The notes beneath the pieces were generated by a model, which saw only the letters and a program-made list of their open reading frames with translations, ran no database searches and was not told the DNA's origin. Positions 23,563 through 35,457 of a stretch of DNA of 64,000 bases are shown here, piece by piece (the first letter of the stretch is position 1; each line of letters opens with the position of its first letter). Made by a program: the position numbers and the translations under genes. Source of the stretch: Chamaea fasciata (Eukaryota; Chordata; Aves; Passeriformes; Sylviidae); NCBI GenBank assembly GCA_029207755.1, contig JARCOQ010000002.1, forward strand, positions 87,136,087 through 87,200,086, given 5' to 3'.

Positions 23563-26500
23563 CCTTCTGAAATTTTACCCTGTTCTGTCTCAAGTTGAGA
23601 TGGATTTGAAGCATCCAGAAAAAATTTTGTTCTTGAACAAGTATGATAACCTTGACAAATTTGCCCTGTTAAATTTAGTTAGAGTAACACGACTTAGTCA
23701 TAAACCCTACTCCAAACACTCTGGACAGATTCCAAATATGAGACATAAGAACTTCTGTTATTTCTTGACATTTCAAAAGGAGGAGGAAAAAAATCTCCAT
23801 AAAGAGGAGGAAAAAAATGCACAGTTACTGCTTAATGAAACATAAAATAATGCAATTAATACCTCGCTGGCTGTAGAGAGTCAGAAAGCCAAAATTCAAC
23901 ATCAGCTTTGTCTGCCAGTTGGACTAAATTGGTCTCACCCACAAAATCAGCAAATCTTCTATAACAATGACACCTCATGGCATGTACTATGAAATTTTTG
24001 TTTACTCATCTAAATTTGGAAGTGTTCAAGGATATATATTCTTTTTTCTTAGTGCTTTCATGTGTTTCCTACACTTGATTGTCTCATTGGAATTTAGATC
24101 TGTTGCTTCCAACTCTGAGCTACTCAGGGTTTGACATAGAACTTTTCTTAATAGTGTTTGCAAAAGTCTTACATCGTTTATATTAAAGAAGAAAATAAAA
24201 TACTGCTATTATTACTTACAACTCTTTCAAACAGCGCTGAAGAGATTGATGCATGCACTCAGTCAAGCTGTTAAGTGTAGCATATCCTAATCCAGTCAAA
24301 TTCCTTTATACATATTTTTCTTACTTATAGTATGCTCAGTTCCTCATAGGACTTCAAGGTCACTTTTGTCACTGTTTATTTATTTCTTTCCTGAGAGCAA
24401 GAATATTCTGTAATATATTTTCTGATTATCTACAAGCTCACTGTTATAAAAAGTTGTTGTTCTATTTTTCTGTAACCTAAAAATAGTGAGAAATAGAAAG
24501 TCCTGCTGGAAGTGAATGTCTGACACTCCAGCACCTTCAGCTGGAGAGAATTTGAGATGTAAAGGCAACCTGCACAGGCCCTTGTTAAAAGCAAAATAAT
24601 AACATCCAGAGGGAGAGAGAATGAAGGAGAGCACATCCAAAGCATTTTGAAGAAGTTTAGCACACCTACCAATACTATATACATAATTTAATTTCCCCAC
24701 AGGACCGTATAGCTCAGCATGGTATAATACATAACAAATAAAGCACAGGCCAACCAATCTTCTGCTCTGATGAAAAAAAAAAAAATCCTAACTTTATTGG
24801 TATCTGTGTATTTATAATACAACTATCTGCAGTGGTAAGAGGATAAAAAATGCAGGTGTTAGGTGAACACAGGATACCTTGCTACATCTGTCGAGCTGAG
24901 CTATGGCAAGGGCAAGCTAGCATCTGGTGTTTCAAGGCAAACAGGAGGCACAGAGCAGAGTCAGTGTGACTGTTTAATGTCGAATGTTGAAACCTGCAAG
25001 AAAAAGGATTGTGAGCATGTGATGAACAAGTCAGGAAGTAGCAGCAGACAAAAAGAGCAAGGAAGAGAGGGGCTCTGCATGGTCTAGCATCAAAATGTAT
25101 CATTATATCTCCAATGTATTGCATTATATATAATTATTATTAAAAAATGTTCCAGGATAGAAGAAATTTAGTTCTGATGGCTCTGTGCTCTACGTGGCTC
25201 AGCATAACTAAATTGGAAGAATTTATAGCTTTTTAAGATGGTGCTAATCTTTTTTCCTGCAGAAGCAGCATGTGATCGGTCTTTTTCTTTCTTGCATATC
25301 AGGTACTGCTTAATGTTATTCCAGCTAATTGTTTATTTTTCCCCATGAACTTGGAATAGACCTGCGGTTGAGGCTTCTTGCACCTTATATACAACATAAA
25401 CGTGCATTTATTGTTTTTCAAGTCCACAAAGAAATAATCCTTTGGGAGCAATCAGAGCAAAGAAATTTTTCTAAGTGATCAGGTTCACACATAAAAAGTG
25501 TGATTGCAGAGTTATACTGCCTAAGACACTGGGTCATTCATTCCCAAAAGGAAGACTTTGCCATGACTTATCCCACCCTCAAATCTTCCTTTAAACCCTG
25601 ACTTAGCTGTGAGCAAAGTTGTAAAGAGTTCTTGGCTGCTTTTGAATGAAAATCTGTGATGTCCACTGTTCGGAAGCTGGCAACAATGAAAGCAATCATG
25701 CAGTTTTTCATCTGAGTGCAGGTTTCCCGGACATTCTTTATGTTCCTTTTAAAAAGCAATCCTATAAATATGACTTCAGTGGCAGATGAATACACACAGC
25801 AGACAAATGCATCCCCTCACTAATGGTCTGATAAATTTGTGAGATTTTTTGGTGACATAATTACAACTTGGTCAGCTCCTGCTATCATGCATCACTGTTT
25901 GTGATAAACAATTCTTTACCTTGTATGTTTTAGCAGTCTTTGAGAAAACTGCAGAACAGTAAATCACTTGCTAACAAGGAACGTAGCAAAATTTCCCCCA
26001 GAGTTCTGAACTCCAGCAAACTAGAATATCAAAGATCATGAGAGATTCCAGATTCTAGGTGCACTTGTCTGCGATAGATCGAGGAATAGCTGCATGCAGG
26101 ACATATTAAGATATAAAAAAAAAAGATTAACAGATAAAGATGAAAAGCTCTTGCACATATTTACTGACTTAATTACACCTTTAGAGGTTATAATATTTGA
26201 TAAAAGCACACTCCCATATAAAGTTCATTGTAAGGTCGGTTTTAATGAGTAAGGTCTACACAAAATAATGCACTGCCTGACATAAAAAAGTACAAAACCA
26301 TGTTTAATTTTTCATGATAACGCCAATTTTTTTTAGGATCCAGAGCTGTACCTGAAACAACTTTGTGAAGTGGTTGTTTGTTTCTGAAAACAATCACATT
26401 TGCAAGGTTGTTTAAGGGGAAACATTTTAGATTTACTGGCTTTTTGTGCAAAAGGAGAATGATTGGCTATTTTAAGGGAAAATATTAAATATTTTTTGCA

Positions 26501-27146
26501 AAGTTCAGTGCAGCTGCCCTCAATAGATTCGTGGTCTACACTAGCAGTGTGTTTGGATTTGCCTTACATGCATTACACAATTTATATGTTGGGTTAAAGT
26601 AGCTGAATATAGGTGACATGTGATGAGAATTTCCACCTACTTCCCACTACTAGTTCCCCTAGCTTTCTTCTTACTAAACTAGAGCATGCCTTTCTCACAC
26701 AGGTCCTGAATAAAACACAGTCCAAAGCCCTTCCAAAACAAGCAATGGAAAGATTTTTTCCTTAAAACGTCTGCTGTTTCTTTCAAAACACTGTTTATAG
26801 TTGCATCGCATCCCTCCAGTGGCCCCTCATCAGGAATGGCATCTACTTCCCCAGCACAGGAGACTTATGTAGAAGAGCTTTCGCCTGTGCTCTTTACACT
26901 CTTTCATAGCTAATCAACAACCACTCACTGCCTAGCTATTTGTGTGAGATGTGCTGTATAACTGTGGCACAAAGCCTTTCATTTGTGTTCTTACTAATGC
27001 TATTTGTAGACTGTGGATTGTAGCTGCTGCCTCTGATCTTCCACTGTCTTTTAAAAATGAATAAAAAAAACTAAGAGAGAAGCAATTATTGGCACTGTTC
27101 AAAGAGCTTTCCCTGTTCTGCTCTCAGGAAGGCAGCCTTTGTACAA
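23563..27146. other. unique AT-rich DNA, no gene seen
   Basis: A 125-codon minus frame (24380-24757) is the longest frame here. It shows scattered hydrophobic residues but no domain, and a second minus frame overlaps it. It is not called. A small direct repeat gaggaggaaaaaaat lies at about 23780-23818. Confidence 0.5.
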
Positions 27147-27200
27147 AGCCAGTGGAGTTGTGCCCATTCACAGCAGGGCTGAATTTGGCCTGAAATGCTG
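27147..27200 (+). repeat. possible ancient amniote repeat remnant
   Basis: The text 'ccagtggagttgtgcccatt' followed by 'gggctgaatttggcc' resembles an old interspersed repeat known from reptile and bird genomes, in which a 'caatggagtt...' phrase is followed by '...atctggcc'. Only about 50 bp can be matched by eye. I cannot name the family with confidence. Confidence 0.35.
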
Positions 27201-29682
27201 CCCTAGTAAACAGTACAGGCATCCTCCTATGAATCAGGAAAGGTGGTGGCATGGCTAGTCTCTTCACATGAGACAAGTCAGGCTTGCAGTGTCCGTCCCT
27301 CACCTCTCATTCCTCATACAGCAATTTTTTTTGAATGTGCAAATATTGCCCTTTAGAAGCACAGTGTCAGGGCCAGCCTTCCCATGGAGTGCAAATATGT
27401 TCTGCCAAAAGGGCTGTAGACAACACAGGCTTACATGCAGATGATTTTAAAAGCCCAATGAATTTGTTACTGTGCTGATGGCTTTCTCAGGGACACTTTT
27501 AACATCTAGATGAGATTGAGTATAAAACAGGTCCTCAACAAGAAGGTAAAAATTATTCTTCCTTGCAAGTAAGCAAAATGAAATGAAGGAATGGGATGAT
27601 AAGAGGGTCTCTGTATCCATGAGAGGAGCAGAAAGCAAACAGGGAGAGTGACTAGAACTAGTAAGAAGGAGGAGGAATGAAAGAATGTGTTGGGTAGAGT
27701 TTGATCAATATGGAAGAACTACTGGACCTGTTTTCTTTACTCTTTTCTTTTTTAACATTATAGGAAATGGGTTAATGTTTTTTGAGTGGAGATGGAAGAA
27801 GGTGAGAGAAGAAGGAGGTTGATCTTTCTGATCTTGCAGGTTGGTTTTCCCAAGCTGGTATGTTCATGCCAAGACTGACTACAGCATGCCTTTGCTGAAG
27901 GCTTTCTTTCAGCAGGCTCTATCTACTAATCTCTGACTAATTATTCCTAAGGTGTACATCTACCCTTGTGATGGCTAGCCGGAAAAAGCTTGAATTGTGA
28001 AAATACAATTAGCATGCATTAAACAGGATTTTCATTGCCTGATTAAAAGGTATGCCTTTTGGGGGGGAAACAAAGCTAGCACTTCAAGCATCTCTCTGTT
28101 TTTCAGAGAAGAGTTTTGTGTTAGGATGCCTATGACTTGTAAGAAAGAGACTTTCAATATTAAATTTCAGTTGTGAGAATCCAAGGTGAACAGAAAAAGA
28201 GTGTTAAATATGGTGCACCTACCTCTTTGGATTACCTCACACCAAAATAATTTTGTTAAAAGACAGCAAGGAGAACAGGCATGCTGTTGAAACCAAGCTC
28301 ACTGAAGAGTTCTTCTCTAACTTCAAGAACTGTAAGCGATATAGGAAAAGCTGAAAGAGGGACAGTCATACCACATCAGATCAAACTGCATCAGAGTGTG
28401 CTTGCTGATGTAATTTGAACACCACTTTTTGAAAATTCAGAAGTCATCATCCCAACCATGAATTTGGAACAGGCTGCACCAGTACCCATGACCAATATTC
28501 ACATACTCTAGAAAGAGAAATGTCTTCTACATAGTACTAAAACTGTACAACTGCTTCATGCTCACCTTTTCTGTGTATTTACAGGTCTGTCCAACCTTGA
28601 AGATGCCAAGCTTATAATGATGAAAGGTTGGTTGAAAGCCCCGTACAACCCTGACAAAGTTGTCTCACTCCACAGACTTTATTGTGGTCTATATCATCCT
28701 CACAATGATCCTGTTGCTTCCTCAGGATGTAAAATAAGGAGCAATCATAATCCTTTTATCAATACATCATATTCTGTTTATGGTTATGGAAGTTTCTCAA
28801 TATTCAGCAAAGACCAGTCCAAGTTTAACTTTTGCCTTTCTATGACCACTTTTGAAAATGGCTTGATTCATAGCTGCTTTCTACTGACCTGTGGGAAACA
28901 TAGTGTAAGTTAAAGAAAGAATGAGACATTCTTCATATGCATTGAGAAGGTACAACAACAGACATCAGTCATGTTGCTCTAGTCAAGACACAGCGTTCTC
29001 TCTCCCTTCACCACATTGTGTTGTCTGGACCACTGGATCCTTTGGTTTTTGCTTTGGTATGATTCTGTGCAAACATGGAGTGCCCACACAACAGAGTGCA
29101 GTGGATACCTTTGCATAGCAAAGACAAAAGAGAAATCACTGTGGCACTGTTGATGAGTGTCTTTTAGCATTCATTTGTGCCTCAGTTGTCTGTCCTTGTT
29201 GCCTAATTATCACAGCATGGAGATTCAAATAAATGATACTCTAGCTGTCATCCATCTCTCTCAGAGGGAAAGGGCTGTGTAACAGCCATCAGATCACTGT
29301 GTTAGCACCTTTCCACCTACTTCTGTGTGGTCCTTTTGCACATGGAAGACAATTTAGTGCAACGCTTCTTGTGATCACCCTGTCTAAACGGGTCTACATA
29401 GAAAAACAATTCACTTTTTAAACCCAACCTCTAGTGCAAGGCAAAGTAATGCATTGGAAGTTACAAATAAATTTACATGATCCTATGCCTTCCCTTTCTC
29501 ATGACAAGAATGTGGGTGTTGCCCTCTTTGAGGAATATTCTGTACAGGGAAAAAACATTAGAGACACAAGAAAATGGAAGGCTAATACAGCATTTTGTGG
29601 AAAAATTGTATATCTCTACGTGTAGAGACCAATGGTGATCTAGACTCAGTGAAGTGACTTTCTGCTTTCAGTGGAAAGATGA

Positions 29683-29706
29683 AGATGTATTTCAAGATGT
29701 ATTTCA
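29683..29706. repeat. 12-bp perfect tandem duplication
   Basis: The unit agatgtatttca occurs twice without mismatch. Confidence 0.9.
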
Positions 29707-30248
29707 TCAGATAAATTACTCCAGATGAACACCTTTTTGTATGGATGTAGACTGGGATGCCCATAATCTCCAGGCTAGTATGACTCTTGTAAGCAACTTA
29801 ACAGGAGAAAGGTAAAACCTCACCTTTTTATTTCCTTCATTATCTAAGAATAAGCTTTTGAGATGTATTTCCGTATGTTTTTTTCTGACTATAATAGATG
29901 TAAGCAGACTGAAGTTACTATATATCATAGAATAAAATTTCACTTGTAATCATATTTTCATGATCTAATTACATCAGTGTTTTATAGACAGCTACCTGTA
30001 GTTAATTTTTCCTCTTGAATATTCAGGATGTATTATAAGATATCTAGCAAAAAGATTTCTATGACGTCCTGTAACTATTTTTAGGGAGAATTTTGAAGCT
30101 GACAGTTCATATGCTTATAATTAGAGGACTTTTGTTTTACTTGGATGGGTGATTGAGTTTTTCAACTGAAAACAAACCAGAAAATCCATAACATAGAGCA
30201 TATATTCTAAAAGATGTTACTTCTTAAAGGACCTTAGGTGTTGGTCAG

Positions 30249-30272
30249 CAGTGGTGCTAGTTAGTGCCACTG
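30249..30272 (+). repeat. 10-bp-arm inverted repeat with wobble pairs
   Basis: Cagtggtgct and agtgccactg flank the loop agtt. Eight Watson-Crick pairs plus two G-T pairs would let the RNA fold completely. It is too short to call a microRNA. Confidence 0.6.
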
Positions 30273-32504
30273 TGGTTGCATTTTTAACAAATGAGCAAAT
30301 TCTAAGACAAACTTGAAGATATTTGTGAATAATGTGTCATAGAGAACCCTTGGTACACAAGTGTTTTTCTTTGTCTTCCATCAAAGTAAACTCACTTCAA
30401 AAGTAGCTAATACAGAAAGAGTACTGACTAGTGATCTGTCTATGAGGCACTTGAGTACTCAACACTTTAGGAAGGTAAATTAGTAATACAAGGAAACTGT
30501 GAGTTTTCTTTTCTTCCCCACTGCTACAGGGAAATGTATAATTTGTCACATTTCCAGAATGGGAAATTTATTATTTCTTTAAAATGGCCATGGTTGGACA
30601 ACAGGGAATCAATTAATTCCGTGCTAACCTAAATTATTTTGCATTACCATTATTTTCTATTGGTTTATTAATGTCTTTTTTTTTCCTTTTGCAATAGAAA
30701 TTCTATTTCAGTTGAGAGAAAGTAGATTATTTTGCAGTGAGAGTTCAAGTAAACTAAGATTATACATGATAAATCCAAAACCCAGCTAGTGGTTGAGGGG
30801 TAAGTTTCATCCGAGCTAAAGATGGATATAGAAAAATACTCAAATTTATCATGTAAGGAGAAATGCAATTTAAAATATATATTTTTCTTGTTTAAAATGT
30901 GTCTTTTTATTAATTTACCCAAACAACTTCAAGGCACCTAAATTTTTTTCCACTTCAAAGTTGACAGAGACTAGTTTCTTCTGGCTTCTGCACAGTTTCT
31001 CTAGCTGCTTTTCTTTCCAGAGCTATGCTAAGCAGTCCTGACCAGTGCCTACATACATATGGCATTGTCCCATCATTTTCAAATCAAAATACTACAGTTT
31101 TTAAATAGAAAGGTAAACAGAGAGGCAAAGAATTGAAGAAGAAAAATATTGTTGAGAAGGTTCTTAGTAAGAAGATTGAAACAGGAGGGAATGGCTTGCA
31201 GAGAAAAATGCAAGTTCACACACCAAAGTTAGAGGATTTGGGATTAATTGAAATCCTCAAGTGGTGCATGGTAAGTGACTGTCTATTTAGAGCCAATAGA
31301 TAGGTTTCCGTGAGGTTAAGGAAGCGAAAAATCCCATACGAAGCTAGTGAGATGTTAAATTCTAATTAGAAGTGTTAATTAAAAAAAAACATTTCCAATT
31401 TCATCAGTGAGAGTGCTTTTGTTGTTCTGATTCTCTTTGCTACAGTGAATCCTAAGTATCCTAACTCATTTTGTCCCAATATTATTTACCACTTCTATAG
31501 GATATAAAAAAGTTGACTATGACTATAGAAGCAGGGATTATTACAGTTGCACCTGCTACAGTGTCTGTGATAAGAGGACTATCAGCACTTCCACTGGATG
31601 AGACTTTTCTAGGCTTGAAAACTGAAGTCATAAAACTCACACTGGTCTGGAATTTGGATACATACAACTTCCCAGCCTGTAAGAAAATGACCTATAAACT
31701 TTCTGCATATTAAATTGATTGAGCATTTTTTAATTTACTACACAAAACCAGTTTGTTTCCTCCAGGTTCAAATGTTGGTCTATGCAATGACAACTAAAAA
31801 ATGCAGTTATTCAGCTTGACATTTTTCAGGTCAATAGCCCACAGCATGGAGTAAACACATGGCACACAAAGAAACAAGATGTTAGGGGCAAGTACTTCTT
31901 TACCAGGAGCTCTCCAAACTTACCCTTCCAGAAAAAGAGCTTCCCTTCCCCTATATTGTGCATAAAAACTGCTCACTGCCCATGCAGGATCCATGCCATA
32001 CTCCTGCAGGAGGGTGGGATGGTAAAAACCCAGCAAAGAGACTGCTTCAAGCTAAAAAGGCAGAAAATTACAACCCCCAGACTACTGGCCTGTGTCAGGT
32101 AACTGTCCTGGAAAGATGAATCCTTTAAACTCTTTGGTGAGTCCTCTGGGCTAGGAACAGAGTCAACATCTTCCCTTTCAGATACACAGTAACACTTCTA
32201 TAGCATAGTTTGGTGCTTATTAGTGAACTAAACTACACAAGCTGCTACAAACCCCCAAACATACTTGTTTTAAAACACATGCTTAAAAATAAAAGAAAAT
32301 TAATGGGATATAGCTACTAGCTCCCGTGTGCTTCAACTGCTTTGAAAAAGGGGAAACATTTTAAATACAGAGAATTCTGAAAACTACAAAAATTAGGGAA
32401 CCACAAGTTATGGTTCCTCTTGGAATGTTGATTTTACAACTCAATGTGGCATCAAAATTAAATCTTTTGAAGTACTTTGCAAAGTAAATACAAAGTCCAG
32501 TAGG

Positions 32505-32602
32505 GAAAAAAAAAACAAACCAGAAAAAAACTCCAAAAAACCAAAACAAACCAGCAAAAAAGCAAAAAAAACCAAACCCCTAAAATACACCAACCAACCA
32601 GC

Positions 32603-32633
<31 letters not shown>

Positions 32634-32690
32634 AAACCAAAACCAAACCTAACAAAAATAGCAAACTAACAACCAGCCAACCTTCAGATC
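32505..32690. repeat. A/C-rich low-complexity tract with A28
   Basis: The plus strand is almost only A and C (ccaaaacaaaccagcaaaaa type), with an uninterrupted A28 at 32604-32631. The minus-strand frames over it translate to runs of Phe and are artefacts. The AAACC-like texture suggests repeated slippage on an old A-rich tail, though no retroposon body can be seen. Confidence 0.9.
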
Positions 32691-34832
32691 ACTATAGTTT
32701 TGCATTAGACAGTCTCCATCTATGCCTAATGATGAAGGAAAATCAAAAATGAGATAACTTGATCTGTCTTAGAAAGCGTAGAAGAACATGAGATGGTTTC
32801 CTTTTGCATGGCTTCACCAGAACGAAGCTACAAGGTCCTGACTATGACAATTTTTTTTTTCACTAAAATGTAAGTTCTGGGCATGGAAAAATTTCTCAGT
32901 GGAAATTTTGATAAAAATAAATTCCCTAGCAAAAAGAACTTCATCTCAGGAATTCAAGAACTGAGAATGAAGAAAACAACTTTAATGAAAGGTCTCTGAC
33001 CATTTTTATCTTGTGTAGTTTGGCTTGTTCAGCTTAGGAGGGTAGCCTTATTAGCAAAAGACCATAGCACCTACAGAAAGGTAAAGCAGCAAGTAACTGA
33101 CTTGATTTTTATGACTTAACACATGTAAATGTATTTAATCTAATGCTTTGTCATGTATAATTCAGTAAGTTAAGGATAGCTTCTGGTGGCAGATCAAAAC
33201 TATGACAAATATATATACAATTCCCCTGAGAAAATATAAGATCAAATTCTGAATTTCACTTCATCTGGAAAAGAAAGATCATTACAGAAGAACATTTCAA
33301 ATGTGTAAAGAGTGTTTAGAATTTTATGTTTTATATCACATAAAGGTGAGGCACTTTTCCACCCTGTGAACTACTAACTCTTTGCTAAAATATTTCTGTA
33401 TAATTGGAAATGTTTATACCTGTTTTTTTTATAAAAAACCTCTGCCATTCTACATTCCCCCTCATTCCGTTACATAATTAGAAACCGTTATTCTCTGTAT
33501 AGCAAGCAGTTTTTTCCCTTGGCACAATTACTGGACTGCATCTTGTAGATTTTTCTCTGAAGTACTGAAATGGAAGGATACCCGCATTAGCCCTTGCCCC
33601 CAGCTCCCTTAACTCTCCAGGCAAGTTTGATGAGTCACACTTTTTCCTTTAAAGCTTTAGGATCTTGTGCCAAATTCAAGCAGTGTTGCCAACTACAGTG
33701 ATTTTATCACGAGTCTCAGGATATTTAAAACCCTAGCTCCAGTACTCATTTGGTAACATTAGAATCTCTTCTTTCATTAAAAATAAATAAATACATAAAA
33801 TCAAAGCTTTGAGACTTGAGAAGTGTGACAAAAGAACCAAAAAAAAGTCCCATGAAACAACAAAACAAAACAAAACAAAACAAAACAAAACACCACAGAA
33901 TATATAAGGCTCAAAGAAACCCAGATGGGAAATGAAAACAGAATCCTACTTAATAGAAATATCTTGCAATCTGTAAAGTATTTTATACAAATTCTAAGAA
34001 AGAAACCAACAAAAAACAACAACAAAAAATCCCTAGTATCAGAAAAATCTTACAATTTGTAGTGTAATTTACAGGATGTAAGGGTTCTCCTGGCTCTGAA
34101 ACAGCTGAGGCTGGAAATGCTGCAATAGCTGTTCATGGTAAGGAAGTGCCACCAGAGTCATCATGCAAAGGGAAGAGTTTGACCCAAAAATAAACAGCGT
34201 TAATCATGCTACTTACATAGTTCCTGGATTTTGAGAATAAGCACAGATAAGAGTGCAGGAGGACCTTAGAGGTCCGTAGTACTTTGCTGTTCCTTGGCCA
34301 CTGGGACAAGAGAAAGACAGATCAAGGTACAGGGTATAGCTGTGTTTGGAGTCCCAGGAAACTGTTGGGAAAATTATAAATGTTCTGACATTGCTCACTG
34401 TGAAATGTGGTTCATCTTTCAACTGATGGCCACGGAAGAGCAGGAGAAATAATCCAAACAGACACTTCAATTCACTTCTAACCTCGAGAAATTACAATTT
34501 CTTGCATTTGTGAGATCTTTAATATACTTACAGGGAACACATCCTGTTCAACATACCTTAAAGGAGAACATCTTTTCAAAATCTGTCTACTACCTTCTGG
34601 AATATAATTTTTCCTCAGATATAACTCTATGTTCTCAGCTTTTTTGGCCATCTATATTGTTAAACTGTTTGATTGTCTATGATGCAATGCCACAAGTTTA
34701 GTTAGAGTATTTACAACTTTCTCCACATCAGCAATTCTTCAAATTTGCTGACACACTGTTTTACCATCTGTCAACTTTTCAAATTGCTTCTTCTTTCTTT
34801 CTAGGCTGCTTATTTTTTCTTTCAGAGAAATG
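32691..34832. other. unique AT-rich DNA, no gene seen
   Basis: Contains a (CAAAA)n tract at 33856-33892. No gene is recognised; minus frames of 74-85 codons show no domain. Confidence 0.5.
33856..33892. repeat. (CAAAA)n microsatellite
   Basis: Six perfect CAAAA units at 33861-33890 are flanked by degenerate ones. Confidence 0.92.
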
Positions 34833-34860
34833 AAGGAAAGAAAGAAAGAAAAATAAGATA

Positions 34861-34920
34861 AAATGAAATGAAATGAAATGAAATGAAATGAAATGAAATG
34901 AAATGAAATGAAATGAAATG
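34861..34920. repeat. (AAATG)12 microsatellite
   Basis: Twelve perfect AAATG pentamers form the first block of a continuous compound array. They are preceded by a GAAA-rich stretch and run in register into the AAATA block. Confidence 0.97.
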
Positions 34921-34985
34921 AAATAAAATAAAATAAAATAAAATAAAATAAAATAAAATAAAATAAAATAAAATAAAATAAAATG
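34921..34985. repeat. (AAATA)12 microsatellite plus one AAATG
   Basis: Twelve perfect AAATA pentamers are followed by one AAATG unit at 34981-34985. The 5-bp register is unbroken with both neighbouring blocks, so one block probably arose from the other by a single point change that was then amplified. Confidence 0.97.
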
Positions 34986-35230
34986 AGGGAAGGGAAGGGA
35001 AGGGAAGGGAAGGGAAGGGAAGGGAAGGGAAGGGAAGGGAAGGGAAGGGAAGGGAAGGGAAGGGAAGGGAAGGGAAGGGAAGGGAAGGGAAGGGAAGGGA
35101 AGGGAAGGGAAGGGAAGGGAAGGGAAGGGAAGGGAAGGGAAGGGAAGGGAAGGGAAGGGAAGGGAAGGGAAGGGAAGGGAAGGGAAGGGAAGGGAAGGGA
35201 AGGGAAGGGAAGGGAAGGGAAGGGAAGGGG
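34986..35230. repeat. (AGGGA)48 microsatellite
   Basis: Forty-eight perfect AGGGA pentamers (34986-35225) end in a final AGGGG. The plus strand is pure purine. GGG tracts recur every 5 bp with AA loops, which fits the quadruplex rule many times over, and the polypurine-polypyrimidine duplex can also form triplex H-DNA. The long frames over it (GREGK-type repeats on plus, FPSLP-type repeats on minus) are translation artefacts and not proteins. Perfect purity over 240 bp implies recent expansion or assembly smoothing, and true length may vary between individuals. Confidence 0.98.
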
Positions 35231-35383
35231 AAAATGAAATAAAAACAACAACAAAAAAATACTTCAATGCTGCACAATATTAGGCTAACCTGTACGTTCT
35301 GACATATCTGTGGTGAGATCTCTGCCATGATAATTTTAACTGTGGAATGTTTCTTTTTACAAGGCATCTGAAAAAAAATTCAT

Positions 35384-35457
35384 CACCCAGAACCAACAAC
35401 CTACCATCACCCCCATCACCCCTATCCCCACCACCACAAAAAATACACCCCAAAACA
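35384..35457. repeat. C/A-rich low-complexity patch
   Basis: The plus strand holds C-tracts separated by A/T (catcacccccatcacccc, then tatccccaccacc). On the minus strand three G-runs of 4-5 bases lie close together and a fourth is about 20 bp away, so a standard quadruplex is only marginal. Confidence 0.75.

Larger units (their letters stand above)
27201..32500. other. unique AT-rich DNA, no gene seen
   Basis: No gene is recognised. A 98-codon plus frame at 28617-28913 lacks any domain. A 12-bp tandem duplication lies at 29683-29706 and a wobble-paired hairpin at 30249-30272. Confidence 0.5.

Noticed and set aside
24380..24757. 125-codon minus ORF as a possible gene
   Set aside because: No domain or motif is seen, another frame overlaps it on the same strand, and no splice or promoter context is visible. 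Length is compatible with chance in 64 kb.
32361..32635. Phe-rich minus ORFs
   Set aside because: They come from the A/C-rich low-complexity tract and poly(A) run.
34739..35367. Three long minus ORFs (162-181 codons) and an 84-codon plus ORF
   Set aside because: They are translations of the pentanucleotide array (FPSLP and GREGK repeats). A 5-bp unit gives an open 15-bp cycle automatically, so frame length means nothing.
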